A stretch of 64,000 nt of DNA from G958296245 sp963664035 (GCA_963664035.2 OY760867.2:2666001-2730000), one strand, 5' to 3'; positions 34,217 through 42,660 are shown, counted from the stretch's first letter. Notes: a model not told the origin generated them from the letters alone. Numbers and translations are program-made.

Positions 34217-34269
34217 CACCCCCATCCTAACCTTCCCCCTGAGGGGAAGGGATTCTGAGATAGTTCTCT
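34217..34269 (+). repeat. Dispersed palindromic repeat, copy C
   Basis: CACCCCCATCC through CCTTCCCCCTGAGGGGAAGG to GATTCTGAGATAGTTCTCT, one G shorter in the core than other copies. It lies within the decayed duplicate, between the DHDPS-like fragment and antitoxin copy 3. Confidence 0.85.
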
Positions 34270-34336
34270 AAGTCTTGGTCATCCTGTAGTAGTTGTGACT
34301 ATGAATATCTTCAACTTCGCGTAGGGGAATGCAGAG

Positions 34337-34626
34337 ATGGCTAGCAAGGTGGGGGCCAGGTGACGATAGAGAAGAGCATCCGCGACGCGCTCGGCGCCGG
34401 CAAGGGCTGGACCGTGCTCCAGCGGCTCGTCGACGGGCACGTGGAGCTGCGCTTCGTGCCGCCGCCCCCGGCAGGCGGGGAGCATGACCGGTCGCTCAAG
34501 GGCGTACTGGCAAAGTATACGGACGTTGTGGGACCGAAGACCGAGGGCGAGTTTCACGAGGCCACCGAGCGGGCGTGGGCCGAAGCGGTAGCCGAGAAGT
34601 GGGGCAGGGGGAATAGTGAACAGTGA
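34337..34626 (+). pseudogene. AbrB-type antitoxin, copy 3, frameshifted
   Basis: Starting at ATG 34337 the copy matches copy 2 until a 7-bp deletion after GGGGGCCAGG, which brings TGA into frame at codon 9. A GTG at 34360 reopens the frame for the rest (88 aa), but the DNA-binding hairpin's first strand is lost. The stop at 34624-34626 overlaps the GTG of a toxin remnant (GTGA). Confidence 0.75.
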
Positions 34627-34700
34627 GTGGGCTACTGGACACAAGCGTTTTGGTTCGATACTTCGCAGGCCCACTTTTCCCGGCTAGGTTGTACTATTAG
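34623..34700 (+). pseudogene. Truncated PIN-toxin start
   Basis: From GTG 34623 the frame reads VSGLLDTSVLVRYFAG, the N-terminal strand of a PIN domain with its first catalytic Asp, then runs to a stop at 34700 after 25 codons. It differs from the intact toxin's start, so copy 3 once had its own toxin. Confidence 0.7.
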
Positions 34701-34777
34701 TGCGGGTCGGACGATTGACGCTAGCTCAAATGAAGGTCGTCATCATCGCCCCATCCCAGAAAGTAGGTGGGTAGACC

Positions 34778-35719
34778 ATGCGACCAAGTTGGGATCCGAA
34801 GTCACCTTCGCTCCTACCAACCATAGTGTGCTACGCTGATATCCTCGGATTCCAGGCGTTGACAGAACGTGCCCACACATTAGGCGAGGAGACTGAATTC
34901 CTTCAGAGGATCAAGCGTTCTCTAGCTGCGGCGTACGAAACAGTGCGTAAAGCCAAGACTCTAGACGGATGGGTTCCTTCCATCTTTGACATGAAGGTCT
35001 TTACGGACAACATCGTCGTCGCTTATCCGTTGCTCGCACCGAGTCGAGATCGTGGGGAACCTGAGCTTGGCACCTTACTGACGCTCTTCGCGCAGGTGCA
35101 AGCCAGTCTGGCTGCGGATGGATTCTTGCTTCGGGGCGCGATTGCCTTTGGTGATCACTACCAAGATGAAGACATAGCGTACGGCAAGGCTCTCATGGAG
35201 GCAGTTGACCTCGACAAGTCTGGGGGATCACCCAGGTTAGTCGTTGCATCGTCGGTTGAGTTTCTGATATCGGAGCATTTCTCATGGTATGGGGACGAAA
35301 GCTGGGCGCCACATCATGAACAGTTGCTTGAAGACCCGCGTGATGGACAATTATTCATAAACTACCTCAGGTCGGCGTTTGAACACTTCCCCGATGGCCC
35401 GATTGACCATGAACTTCTCGCATCGCACGGTGAAAGCGTGTGTGAAGGCTTGAAAGCGTATCAGTTCGACCCGCGTGTCCGGGCTAAGTACGAGTGGATG
35501 ACCATGTATCACAACTATGTTTGCCATGCATTTGCTGACCGATATTCGTATCAAGGCGGTGAGGAAGCTGGCCTTGAGCAAATGGTCATTGTAGGAGAGG
35601 CACAGCGTGCATTAAAGCACATGGTGCCTTTCGAGGGCCTACCCTCGGAGCAGTGCCCACGACCACTCGATGTGCAGCGACTGCGGCAGCGTCTCGCCAA
35701 ACAGCCAGACTCCAGCTAG
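34778..35719 (+). CDS. Class III nucleotidyl-cyclase-like protein
   Basis: This 313-aa protein resembles a single class III cyclase domain. YADILGFQAL near 20 and FTDNIVVAYPL near 75 carry the two metal-binding aspartates at the expected spacing, and GFLLRGAIAFGD and GKALMEAVDLDKS follow. The Asn/Arg pair that stabilises the transition state in adenylate cyclases appears replaced (MEAVDLD), so activity or product is uncertain. The ribosome site AGGTGGG lies 7 nt upstream. Base composition is lower in GC than the core genome. It is flanked by toxin-antitoxin debris and protease modules, consistent with an accessory or defence-type island. Confidence 0.6.
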   Translation: MRPSWDPKSPSLLPTIVCYADILGFQALTERAHTLGEETEFLQRIKRSLAAAYETVRKAKTLDGWVPSIFDMKVFTDNIVVAYPLLAPSRDRGEPELGTLLTLFAQVQASLAADGFLLRGAIAFGDHYQDEDIAYGKALMEAVDLDKSGGSPRLVVASSVEFLISEHFSWYGDESWAPHHEQLLEDPRDGQLFINYLRSAFEHFPDGPIDHELLASHGESVCEGLKAYQFDPRVRAKYEWMTMYHNYVCHAFADRYSYQGGEEAGLEQMVIVGEAQRALKHMVPFEGLPSEQCPRPLDVQRLRQRLAKQPDSS

Positions 35720-35801
35720 CGTCTAAAGCCCCATGGGTCGAAATAGAGGTCTGTTCGCTTCTGATCCATTCGTACCACACCTAATGGAAGGATAACTAGA
35801 G

Positions 35802-35963
35802 ATGAGAATGAAGCCTATGCACGGAGCGGGAGGATTCACGCATCACATCAGCACACAATGCCCGACTTGGAAAGCCATGTCACACGCGAGACGCGTTGAT
35901 GGTACCGGCAACAAGCCGGTCTGCTCTACCTGCATCAGACTCCTCCAACGCGGCAAGGGATAG
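35802..35963 (+). CDS. Small Cys/His-rich ORF, 53 aa
   Basis: The frame from ATG 35802 encodes 53 aa with FTHHISTQC and a CSTC pair near the end, a possible small zinc ribbon. GGAAGG lies about 11 nt upstream. The remainder of 35720-36158 holds nothing else I can support. Confidence 0.35.
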   Translation: MRMKPMHGAGGFTHHISTQCPTWKAMSHARRVDGTGNKPVCSTCIRLLQRGKG

Positions 35964-36158
35964 CGTGGCGCAGCCTGGGCCGGTGGCTGGAGCGCACCCG
36001 TCTAGGACTGCCGGCTCCCCACCTCGTATAAGGACCTCCCAGCGAAAAGTTCGCAGTACAGCCTCCTTTAGCCCACCGGACTTCTATGCTCAGTGTTGTC
36101 CGACACTGCCCCGACCCGTTAGAATCTGCTTTGTAGAAGAATGCCCAAAGGAGTGCGC

Positions 36159-36449
36159 ATGACGTACGCACAGACACCTGCGCGCCAACGCAGACCGCGC
36201 GAAGAAACGGCCCGCCTCGGCAGGGAGATATACGAGCAGAACATCCGGGGACAGGTCGAAGACGACCACCATGGGAAGGTAGTTGCCATCGACGTCGAGA
36301 GTGGGGAGTGGGCTGTCGCCGATAGCGTGATCAAGGCAAGGGAGCGTCTGCGAGCGCTATGCCCCCACGCCGTCGATGTCCTGTTCGAGCGCGTCGGACA
36401 CCGGACCCTATACAGCTTCGGGGGCGGGTCCCTTCGGAGGGCCGAGTGA
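36159..36449 (+). CDS. Small partner protein of retropepsin-like module, copy 2
   Basis: This 96-aa paralog of the protein at 33433 keeps RRPREETARLGREIYEQNIR, DHHGKVVAIDV, EWAVADSV and the GGGSLRRAE end. AAAGGAG at 36147-36153 is 5 nt before the ATG at 36159, so this start is preferred to ATG 36141. Its stop overlaps the protease start (GTGA), as in copy 1. Confidence 0.72.
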   Translation: MTYAQTPARQRRPREETARLGREIYEQNIRGQVEDDHHGKVVAIDVESGEWAVADSVIKARERLRALCPHAVDVLFERVGHRTLYSFGGGSLRRAE

Positions 36450-36820
36450 TAGAAGGGGTGGTGAACGCTGCCTACGAAGCTGTCGTGACGCTTCCCCTGA
36501 GAGGCCCGGAGGGGCAGTCTCGGGAGATTGACGCTGTGATTGACACTGGCTATAACGGCTTTCTGACCTTGCCCACCACGCTGGTGGCGGAGTTGGGACT
36601 GGCCTTCGAGGGCATTAGCCGGGCGACCCTCGCTGATGGCAGCGTGGTGGCATTCGACGTTTACGATGTGACGGTGCTCTGGGACGGTATTGCCAGATAC
36701 GTCTCAGCCAACGTAGCGGATAGCGCGCCGCTCGTGGGGATGTCCCTGCTGGACAGCCATGACCTGAGCATCCAGGTCAGGGACGGCGGGCGCGTTCTCA
36801 TACAGGCTGCGGCAGAGTAG
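36446..36820 (+). CDS. Clan AA retropepsin-like aspartic protease, copy 2
   Basis: This 124-aa paralog of the protease at 33747 has the DTG motif in AVIDTGYNGFLTLP and the LVGMSLLDSHDL motif. The ends of both proteases are almost identical (HDLSIQVRDGGRVLIQA) while the middle differs, which suggests constrained termini or gene conversion. GTG start at 36446. Confidence 0.82.
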   Translation: MIEGVVNAAYEAVVTLPLRGPEGQSREIDAVIDTGYNGFLTLPTTLVAELGLAFEGISRATLADGSVVAFDVYDVTVLWDGIARYVSANVADSAPLVGMSLLDSHDLSIQVRDGGRVLIQAAAE

Positions 36821-36838
36821 TGACTGATGGGGCGGACA

Positions 36839-37204
36839 CTACTGGAATAGCATCGTAAGCTGGCGGGGCTTCTGCTTGGGATTGCCGTTGGCGTGGTGGA
36901 CGAGGGTTGCGTTGAAGGCTGGGTCGTCGGGGTCGCCGCTTAGGGCCACTTGCTGGATGGCCTGCTCGGTCACGTCGGCGCCGTCTTCCAGGAAGCCCCA
37001 TTTGCGTCTCAGTGCGGCGACGCGACGGTGGAATGGGTTTCTCACCGTGCCGGTGAGGACGCCCCGGATGTAGGCGGTCTGGGCAGGGCTCAGCCTGCCA
37101 GCCCAGCCCGGCTCCATGGTGTGAGCGGCGTAGTGGTCCCAGAGCTCCGGGTTGCCGTCGCGCTCCCAGAGCGGCCAGCGCTTGAATTCGTTGGTCTTCG
37201 ACAT
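36839..37204 (-). CDS. Hypothetical protein, 121 aa
   Basis: I do not recognise this protein. It has a protein-like composition with aromatic N-terminus (FKRWPLWERDGN, ELWDHYAAHTMEPGW), a basic middle NPFHRRVAALRRKWGF and an acidic segment. No membrane segment or catalytic motif is seen. It starts 21 bp after the PIG-L-like gene on the same strand without a clear ribosome site and may be the last gene of that operon. Confidence 0.55.
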   Translation of the reverse strand: MSKTNEFKRWPLWERDGNPELWDHYAAHTMEPGWAGRLSPAQTAYIRGVLTGTVRNPFHRRVAALRRKWGFLEDGADVTEQAIQQVALSGDPDDPAFNATLVHHANGNPKQKPRQLTMLFQ

Positions 37205-37225
37205 GACGTGAAGGCCCGGGCCGAA

Positions 37226-38047
37226 TCAGCGGATGAGCATCTGGGTCATGTGCTCGTACTGCTCCGGCTCCGTCTTGCCCGACATCTCCAGGTCGTATTC
37301 GCTGAGCGGGAGCAGTTGGTATAGCTGGGGCTTGTCCGCTATGAATGCCTCGGCGTAGGGGACGCGGGCGTGGACGGCGTGGATCCCGCCGTCCATCATC
37401 TCGCCCAGCTTGCGGTGCAGGCTGCCGTCGCCGCCGTAGTACTGGGACCTGAACCTATTCATCGCCGCTGTCTTCCTGTCTATGACGTCGGTGATGTCGA
37501 TGACGGTCGTCGGGTTGAGCGCCCGGTAGTTCTCGCGGTGGTTGGTCCTGCCCTGGACGCAGTGGAAGTAGACCTGGTGGACGCCGTGGGGCGCGGGCTT
37601 GCCGGGCCGTATGCAGGAGGCGGCCTCCATGGCCAGCAGCGTCATCTGGGTCGCGTTGGCGTGCGCGGCAACGGTGTCGTAGGGCCAGTGGGTGATGACG
37701 ATGTCCGGCCTGACCTCGCCGATCACGTCGGCGATCTCCTCGATTATTTCTTCCCGGGGCAGCACGACGTCATCGTCGTGGCCAAGGAAGCGCACGTCGG
37801 AGACGCCGAGCTCGGCGGCGGCCTCGATCAGCTCCTGCTTGCGCTCCTCGATCATGGCGCCGAGGTCGACCTGCTTGCCCTTCTTGTAGTCGTCCAGGGC
37901 GCGCCCGTGGTGCGAGAGGCCGTGGGTGGGGGTCAGGGTGCATACCCTGTCGCCGTTGGCGGCGTGTTTCGCCAGCGTGCCGCCCGCGTACATGATCGCG
38001 TCCTTCGGGTGCCCGCCTATGTTTAGAATGCTCAGCTTGCGCGCCAT
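37226..38047 (-). CDS. PIG-L-family deacetylase-like protein with altered HPDD motif
   Basis: This 273-aa protein has the LmbE/PIG-L fold: LNIGGHPKDAIMYAGGTLA at the N-terminus, HGLSHHGRALDD, EERKQELIEAAAELGV, FLGHDDD and DIVITHWPYDTVAAHANAT with the C-terminal His ligand. Canonical members read HPDDE; here the residue that acts as general base (first Asp) is Lys, while the zinc-binding His and second Asp remain. The start is ATG 38047. It lies 44 bp after gamma-glutamyltranspeptidase. Deacetylase chemistry is therefore uncertain. Confidence 0.82.
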   Translation of the reverse strand: MARKLSILNIGGHPKDAIMYAGGTLAKHAANGDRVCTLTPTHGLSHHGRALDDYKKGKQVDLGAMIEERKQELIEAAAELGVSDVRFLGHDDDVVLPREEIIEEIADVIGEVRPDIVITHWPYDTVAAHANATQMTLLAMEAASCIRPGKPAPHGVHQVYFHCVQGRTNHRENYRALNPTTVIDITDVIDRKTAAMNRFRSQYYGGDGSLHRKLGEMMDGGIHAVHARVPYAEAFIADKPQLYQLLPLSEYDLEMSGKTEPEQYEHMTQMLIR

Positions 38048-38091
38048 GCCGTTGCTCCTCGAATGACTGGGACGTTTGCCGAAACCGACTG

Positions 38092-39888
38092 CTACCAGCC
38101 GAGGGCGTAGCCGATGTTCCCCTTGGGGGCGACGCCGCCGGCGATGATGCCCTTCTCCTTGTGGAGTCGGATGCCCATGGGCTTGCCGCCTGTCCAGGCC
38201 TCGGAGCGGTCCACATGGTGGCCTCGCCGCTCGAGGTCGTCCACCACGTCCTGTGGGATGCGGGCCTCCGCGGTCAGGTGGCCGGGGTAGGACTCCCTGG
38301 GGTAGAAGGAGGACGGGAAGTGGCGGGAGAAGACGGTGGGCGCGTCCAGCGCCTCCTGTATGTTCATGCCCAGATCGACGTAGTTCAGGAAGAACTGGAG
38401 GGTCACCTGGTCCTGCGAGTCGCCTCCCGGCGTGCCGAACACCATGAAGGGCTCGCCGTCCCTCGTTACCAGCGACGGTGTGAGGGTCGCGCGCGGCCTC
38501 TTGCGGCCGGCGAGGGCGTTGGGGCGGTCCGGGTTGAGGTAGAACATCTGCCCGCGGGTGCCCATCGGGAATCCCAGCCCCTTGACGACCGGGGAGGTGC
38601 CGATCCAGCCTCCGCTGGGCGTCGCCGCTACCATGTTGCCCTCGATGTCCACGGCGTCGAGGTGGGTCGTGTCGCCCATGTGCGCATGGCCCAGGCCGAG
38701 GTCCTGCACGGCGGTGGCAGCGACTCCCAAGGCCCGCCGGTTGTCCTCGGCCACGTCGCGGACGGCGTAGGCGGGTATTCCGCGACCGGCGTCGCCGGGA
38801 CGCATGGCCGTGGACGCCGCGTCGCCCACGAGGGCGCGCCGGGCGTCGTTGTAGCTCTTCGAGAGCAGCACGTCGAAGGGCACGTCGTCGAAGAGGGGGT
38901 CGCCGTAGTATGCCTCGCGGTCGGCGAAGGCCAGCTTCACCGTCTCGGTGTACGCGTGGAGGTAGTCGGCGGAGTTGTGGCCCATGCCCTTGAGGTCGAT
39001 GCCGTCGAGCAGGGCGAGGTGCTGGAGGAATACGGGGCCCTGCGTCCAGGACGAGCACTTGTGGACCTCCAGGCCGTTGTACTCGTAGCTGACCGGCTCC
39101 TCGACCGACGCATGCCATGACGCGATGTCTTCGTAGGACAGCAGCCCCATGTGCGCCCGGCCGCTGGCGTCCTCCACCGGGTTGTCGGCGATGAAGCGGG
39201 CCATGCGCTCGGCTATCGGCCCCTTGTAGAAGGCATCGCGGGCGGCCTCTATCCCCGCGGTCCTGCCCTTGCCCTTCGCGGCGTCTTCGGCCCGCGCCAT
39301 GGTCTTGAGCATCTCAGCGAAGTCGGGGTTGCGCCATACCTCCCCCGTCTCGGGGACCTTGCCGTTGGGGTAGTAGACCTCGGCGGTGGTCGGATAACGT
39401 TGGCTGAACTTGTCGAAGCTGGAGGCCAGGCTGTTGTGGAGCTCCTCGTATATGGGGAAGCCGTTCTCGGCGAGCTCGATGGCGGGCCGGAGCACCTGCG
39501 AGAAGCTGAGGTTGCCGTAGCGGGCCACCGCGGTCGCCCACGTGTCGACGGGGGCGGGAACGGTGGCCGGGAGGTAGCCGTCGCCGGGGACCAGGTCGAT
39601 GCCGTGGTCGCGGCACCAGTCTATGGTGAAGCTCTCCGGGGACCAGCCCATGCCGCTGACGGCGATGGCCTTTTCTTCCCTGGCCGAGTAGACCAGGGTG
39701 GGGACCTCGCCGCCGATGCCGTTGCTCTGGGGCTCCAGCAGGTTCAGGCAGAAGCACATGGCCGCCGCCGCGTCGATGGCGTTCCCGCCCTGCTCCATGA
39801 TGCGGAAGCCTGCCGCCGTGGCGAGGTAGTGGCCTGACGCGACGACGCCTCGCGTCCCCATGATTACCGGGCGGGTGGTGAATGCCAT
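38092..39888 (-). CDS. ggt: Gamma-glutamyltranspeptidase-family protein
   Basis: This 598-aa Ntn hydrolase would self-cleave before Thr407 in HMGDTTHLDAVD to make two subunits. Other family marks are EQGGNAIDAAAAM near 32-44, PQSNGIGGEV near 53-61, PVSYEYNGLEVH, and the small-subunit GTPGGDSQDQVTLQ. No signal peptide is present, so it may act in the cytoplasm. Gamma-glutamyl compounds are plausible substrates, but the family also includes acylases and hydrolases. It is followed by the PIG-L-like gene. Confidence 0.87.
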   Translation of the reverse strand: MAFTTRPVIMGTRGVVASGHYLATAAGFRIMEQGGNAIDAAAAMCFCLNLLEPQSNGIGGEVPTLVYSAREEKAIAVSGMGWSPESFTIDWCRDHGIDLVPGDGYLPATVPAPVDTWATAVARYGNLSFSQVLRPAIELAENGFPIYEELHNSLASSFDKFSQRYPTTAEVYYPNGKVPETGEVWRNPDFAEMLKTMARAEDAAKGKGRTAGIEAARDAFYKGPIAERMARFIADNPVEDASGRAHMGLLSYEDIASWHASVEEPVSYEYNGLEVHKCSSWTQGPVFLQHLALLDGIDLKGMGHNSADYLHAYTETVKLAFADREAYYGDPLFDDVPFDVLLSKSYNDARRALVGDAASTAMRPGDAGRGIPAYAVRDVAEDNRRALGVAATAVQDLGLGHAHMGDTTHLDAVDIEGNMVAATPSGGWIGTSPVVKGLGFPMGTRGQMFYLNPDRPNALAGRKRPRATLTPSLVTRDGEPFMVFGTPGGDSQDQVTLQFFLNYVDLGMNIQEALDAPTVFSRHFPSSFYPRESYPGHLTAEARIPQDVVDDLERRGHHVDRSEAWTGGKPMGIRLHKEKGIIAGGVAPKGNIGYALGW

Positions 39889-39994
39889 TTGAAGTTCCTC
39901 CTGTCTAATGCCGACGGCCCCCTGGGCGAGGGTCGGCGCGTAGGGCCAACGTTATCCCCAAGGCCCAGAGGTGTCAATAGCTGAATGAGGGCGT

Positions 39995-40045
39995 CACCCC
40001 CATCCTAACCTTCCCCCTCAGGGGGAAGGGATTTGAGATGGTCTC
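39995..40045 (+). repeat. Dispersed palindromic repeat, copy D
   Basis: CACCCCCATCC through the core CCTTCCCCCTCAGGGGGAAGG to GATTTGAGATGGTCTC. It lies between the divergent ggt and HEPN-like genes. Confidence 0.82.
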
Positions 40046-40097
40046 GAAGTTGACATGGCTCGTGGGCCGGACTAGGCTTTGTTGCAGGAAGCGGCTC

Positions 40098-40523
40098 ATG
40101 GCTACGCACACGACGGCCACGCCCATAGAGACCCATGACGTACACAGCAAGCGGCTCATGGCTCACGCCTGGGAGCAGTTGGCCGCCGGCGACCGGCTAC
40201 AGGCGTCCGAGAAGGCATGGGGCGCGATTGCCCATCAGTTGAAGGTTATCGCCAAGGCCAGGGACCTGGAGTACACGACGCACAGGGACGTCTTCCCCAT
40301 AATGGAGCTGATCGCTGCCGAGACGGACGACCCTGTGCTGGTATCGGCACTGTTCGCCACGGCTCGGGGGTTGCATCAGAACTTCTACGCCGACACCATG
40401 CCGCTGGAGTCCCTGGGACGCGACATCGAGCTGACACAGAAGCTCCTGACCATCCTGGAGACTCCCGCGTTGCTGCAAGCGCCGAGCCGGGGACGAGTCA
40501 TCGCAACTCGCAGCACCCCCTGA
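40098..40523 (+). CDS. HEPN/PaREP1-like helical protein
   Basis: This 141-aa all-helical protein shows HAWEQLAAGDRLQASEKAW and GAIAHQLKVIAKARDLEY, then a later helix pair with ARGLHQNFYAD, which resembles PaREP1/HEPN-type proteins that often partner with minimal nucleotidyltransferases. No partner is adjacent. GGAAG lies 6 nt before ATG 40098. A 15-bp direct repeat (AAGCGGCTCATGGCT) places a second ATG at 40158 in the same frame. Function unknown. Confidence 0.55.
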   Translation: MATHTTATPIETHDVHSKRLMAHAWEQLAAGDRLQASEKAWGAIAHQLKVIAKARDLEYTTHRDVFPIMELIAAETDDPVLVSALFATARGLHQNFYADTMPLESLGRDIELTQKLLTILETPALLQAPSRGRVIATRSTP

Positions 40524-40561
40524 ACCCGGGAGCGAGACCGCCCTTTCACCCCCATCCTAAC

Positions 40562-42010
40562 CTCGACTTTGTACATTCACGCTGCGTAGGTGAGGGATTC
40601 GATGAACCTGTTGAACATGGGCGTTGGGATTTCTCGCATGTCGGGTTTCTGCGGCGATGTGCAGAAAGTCTCAGAAGCAAGCCAGAGGTGACGGCGCACG
40701 AGAGCGATCGCATCGATGAAAGTCGGCGCTGACTTGACATACCATGCCGCAGATCGTGGAGTCGCGAGTTGGCGGTCTCTCAACAGGTGGGCTGCGAGAG
40801 TTATCCAAGAGAACAGTCCCAACAGCACAGGGGTGGTCCGAGATATGGCTCGATCCGACCACTGGCGTTGAGTCTCTACTCCCAGATGAGCGCGCGTCTC
40901 CTGAAAGGTCACCTCGATCTGCCAGCGCAGCACGAACCACTCGATGATCTGAGCCGGACTGATCGCAGGATCGGTACACAGCAGCGCCTGGGAGTCGAAC
41001 TGGTGTAGGGGGTCACGAATGAGGACCCAGCGAATGGGCACCGGTGGCTTGCCCGGGTGATACCAGACCGCTGTTTGAGAGACGATCTCTACCGCGCGGA
41101 TGGCACCGTCGTACCAGGCCACAGACATCCTGGTCCAGCCTGCCTCGTGGCATTCAAGGAGGTTCCCGAGCGTGGGCAGACGCTGGCCCTTGAGGCGTGG
41201 ACGCCCCATCTGTCCGGGCAGTCGAGGTGGAGCGGGCTCGTAGAGCGCGGCGTCCAGACGCAACCGGGTAATGAAGGTGACGGGGCGAGTCATCGACTGG
41301 CAGAAGGCGAGCAGATCGAGTGCAGCGTAGCTGCTGTCGGCGACCATCACCAAAGGACGGTTGGGCAACCAGCGACGGAGTTGTACTATCATCTGGCGCG
41401 CCCAGTCGGTGAGCTTCTTGTGAGTCCGCCCCAGCTTCTGGTAGTAGCGTTCAGACGGCGCCAGCGCGGTCAGCACAGGCAACGCCCATGTCCGATGTGC
41501 CCATGGTATGTTGGTCAGCCACATCAGGCTTATCCAACGCAGGCCGGAGGCCTTGACGAAATGACTCCCGCTGGAGCGCACTGCGTCACGATATATCCCC
41601 TTGGCCTTGATCCGGCGGCCTCGCCGCCGCTCCAGCGTCTCGTCGATGCCGAATACCAGCGGCCCGTCACCCCCATCGAGGTATTGGACCAGGAGCGACA
41701 GCAGTACACGGCTCAACTGGAGAGGTGACCATTGAGCGCGGCTGAGAACGTGGTGGTACCGAGCGAAGCCAGTCTCGTCGCTGAGTCCCATGGCGCGGAG
41801 CGCGGAGGTGACGGTCCTGTTGCGCGTGGCCAGGACTGCGCCGACGAGCAGCACCTGCACTTTCGTCCATGTCCTGGCCTGAAACATCGGCGCGAACGGA
41901 CGGAGTAGGGATACAATGACATCGGGCAGGGTGAGCATGACATGACCTTTCGTGGTGGTTCGGTCTTGTCAGCTTACCTTGTCCTTTTCTAAGTTTTGTA
42001 CAAAGTCGAG
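40562..42010. mobile_element. Complete insertion sequence, IS701/IS4-like, 1449 bp
   Basis: Perfect 13-bp inverted ends, CTCGACTTTGTAC at 40562-40574 and GTACAAAGTCGAG at 41998-42010, bound one transposase gene. CTAAC flanks both sides (40557-40561 and 42011-42015), a 5-bp target duplication (or 6 bp, CTAACC, with 12-bp ends). The element looks intact and recent. Confidence 0.88.
40577..41938 (-). CDS. DDE transposase (DDE_5/IS701-like)
   Basis: This 453-aa transposase has acidic residues at the expected places: Asp99 in VFGIDETLERR, Asp201 in VMVADSSYAAL and Glu342 or Glu347 in RWQIEVTFQETRAHLG. The latter resembles the C-terminal catalytic motif of IS701/IS4-type enzymes. It fills the IS, ending 15 bp inside the left end and starting 72 bp inside the right end. 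No frameshift is present. Confidence 0.9.
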   Translation of the reverse strand: MLTLPDVIVSLLRPFAPMFQARTWTKVQVLLVGAVLATRNRTVTSALRAMGLSDETGFARYHHVLSRAQWSPLQLSRVLLSLLVQYLDGGDGPLVFGIDETLERRRGRRIKAKGIYRDAVRSSGSHFVKASGLRWISLMWLTNIPWAHRTWALPVLTALAPSERYYQKLGRTHKKLTDWARQMIVQLRRWLPNRPLVMVADSSYAALDLLAFCQSMTRPVTFITRLRLDAALYEPAPPRLPGQMGRPRLKGQRLPTLGNLLECHEAGWTRMSVAWYDGAIRAVEIVSQTAVWYHPGKPPVPIRWVLIRDPLHQFDSQALLCTDPAISPAQIIEWFVLRWQIEVTFQETRAHLGVETQRQWSDRAISRTTPVLLGLFSWITLAAHLLRDRQLATPRSAAWYVKSAPTFIDAIALVRRHLWLASETFCTSPQKPDMREIPTPMFNRFIESLTYAA

Positions 42011-42087
42011 CTAACCTTCCCCCTCGAGGGGGAAGGGATTCTGAGATAGTCTCTCCGCAGCCGCCTTGGTTACTTGGGTTGGTGTGG

Positions 42088-42618
42088 TCAGGAGGGTGGG
42101 GGAGAGGCCGCCTCCGGCTCGCCTGCGTCCTCCGGCCCTGGGGCCGGTTCGCCAATGGCCCTCAGCCGGTCGTCGACGAGGTGGTCGGTGTACAGCACGC
42201 CGTCGAGGTGGTCGGTCTCGTGCTCCAGCGCCTGGGCGAGGACGCCGCCCTCGGCCTTGATCCTGAAGGGCTTGCCGGCGCGGTCCAGCGCCTTGGCCCG
42301 CACCCTCACCGAACGGCGGGCGGTGCCCCGGTAGCCTGGGATGCTCAGGCAGCCCTCGTCGACCTCGCGTTCGCCCTTGCGCCGCAGGATCTCGGGGTTG
42401 ATCAGCACGATCGGCTCGTCCTCTTCCTCCGTCTCTATTACCGCCAACCGCAGGGGTATCCCGACCTGGTTCGCCGCCAGGCCGACGCCCCGATGCGCTC
42501 GCATCGTCTCGATCATGTCGTCGATGGTCCTATGGATGGAGGCGTCCACCCGCTTGACCCGGCGCGTCCTTTGCCGGAGTACCGGATCGGCGCTGTGGGC
42601 AAGCTGCAGGACGGCCAT
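42088..42618 (-). CDS. def: Peptide deformylase
   Basis: Peptide deformylase removes the formyl group from nascent proteins. All three motifs are present in the 176-aa protein: GVGLAANQVG (motif 1), EGCLSIPG with the metal Cys (motif 2) and EHETDHLDG with the two His and catalytic Glu (motif 3). The C-terminal about 25 residues are Pro/Glu-rich and extend past the core. It is separated from the IS-split repeat by only 33 bp and lies downstream of the permease terminator hairpin. Confidence 0.95.
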   Translation of the reverse strand: MAVLQLAHSADPVLRQRTRRVKRVDASIHRTIDDMIETMRAHRGVGLAANQVGIPLRLAVIETEEEDEPIVLINPEILRRKGEREVDEGCLSIPGYRGTARRSVRVRAKALDRAGKPFRIKAEGGVLAQALEHETDHLDGVLYTDHLVDDRLRAIGEPAPGPEDAGEPEAASPPPS

Positions 42619-42660
42619 GTCGCACGCTCCGAGGGCAGTGTCGCAGCGGATTATAGCAGC

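Larger units (their letters stand above)
40547..42054 (+). repeat. Dispersed palindromic repeat, copy E, split by an IS
   Basis: The left part CACCCCCATCCTAAC ends at 40561; the right part CTAACCTTCCCCCTCGAGG to GATTCTGAGATAGTCTCT spans 42011-42054. Removing the IS and one CTAAC restores a full copy. Confidence 0.85.
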
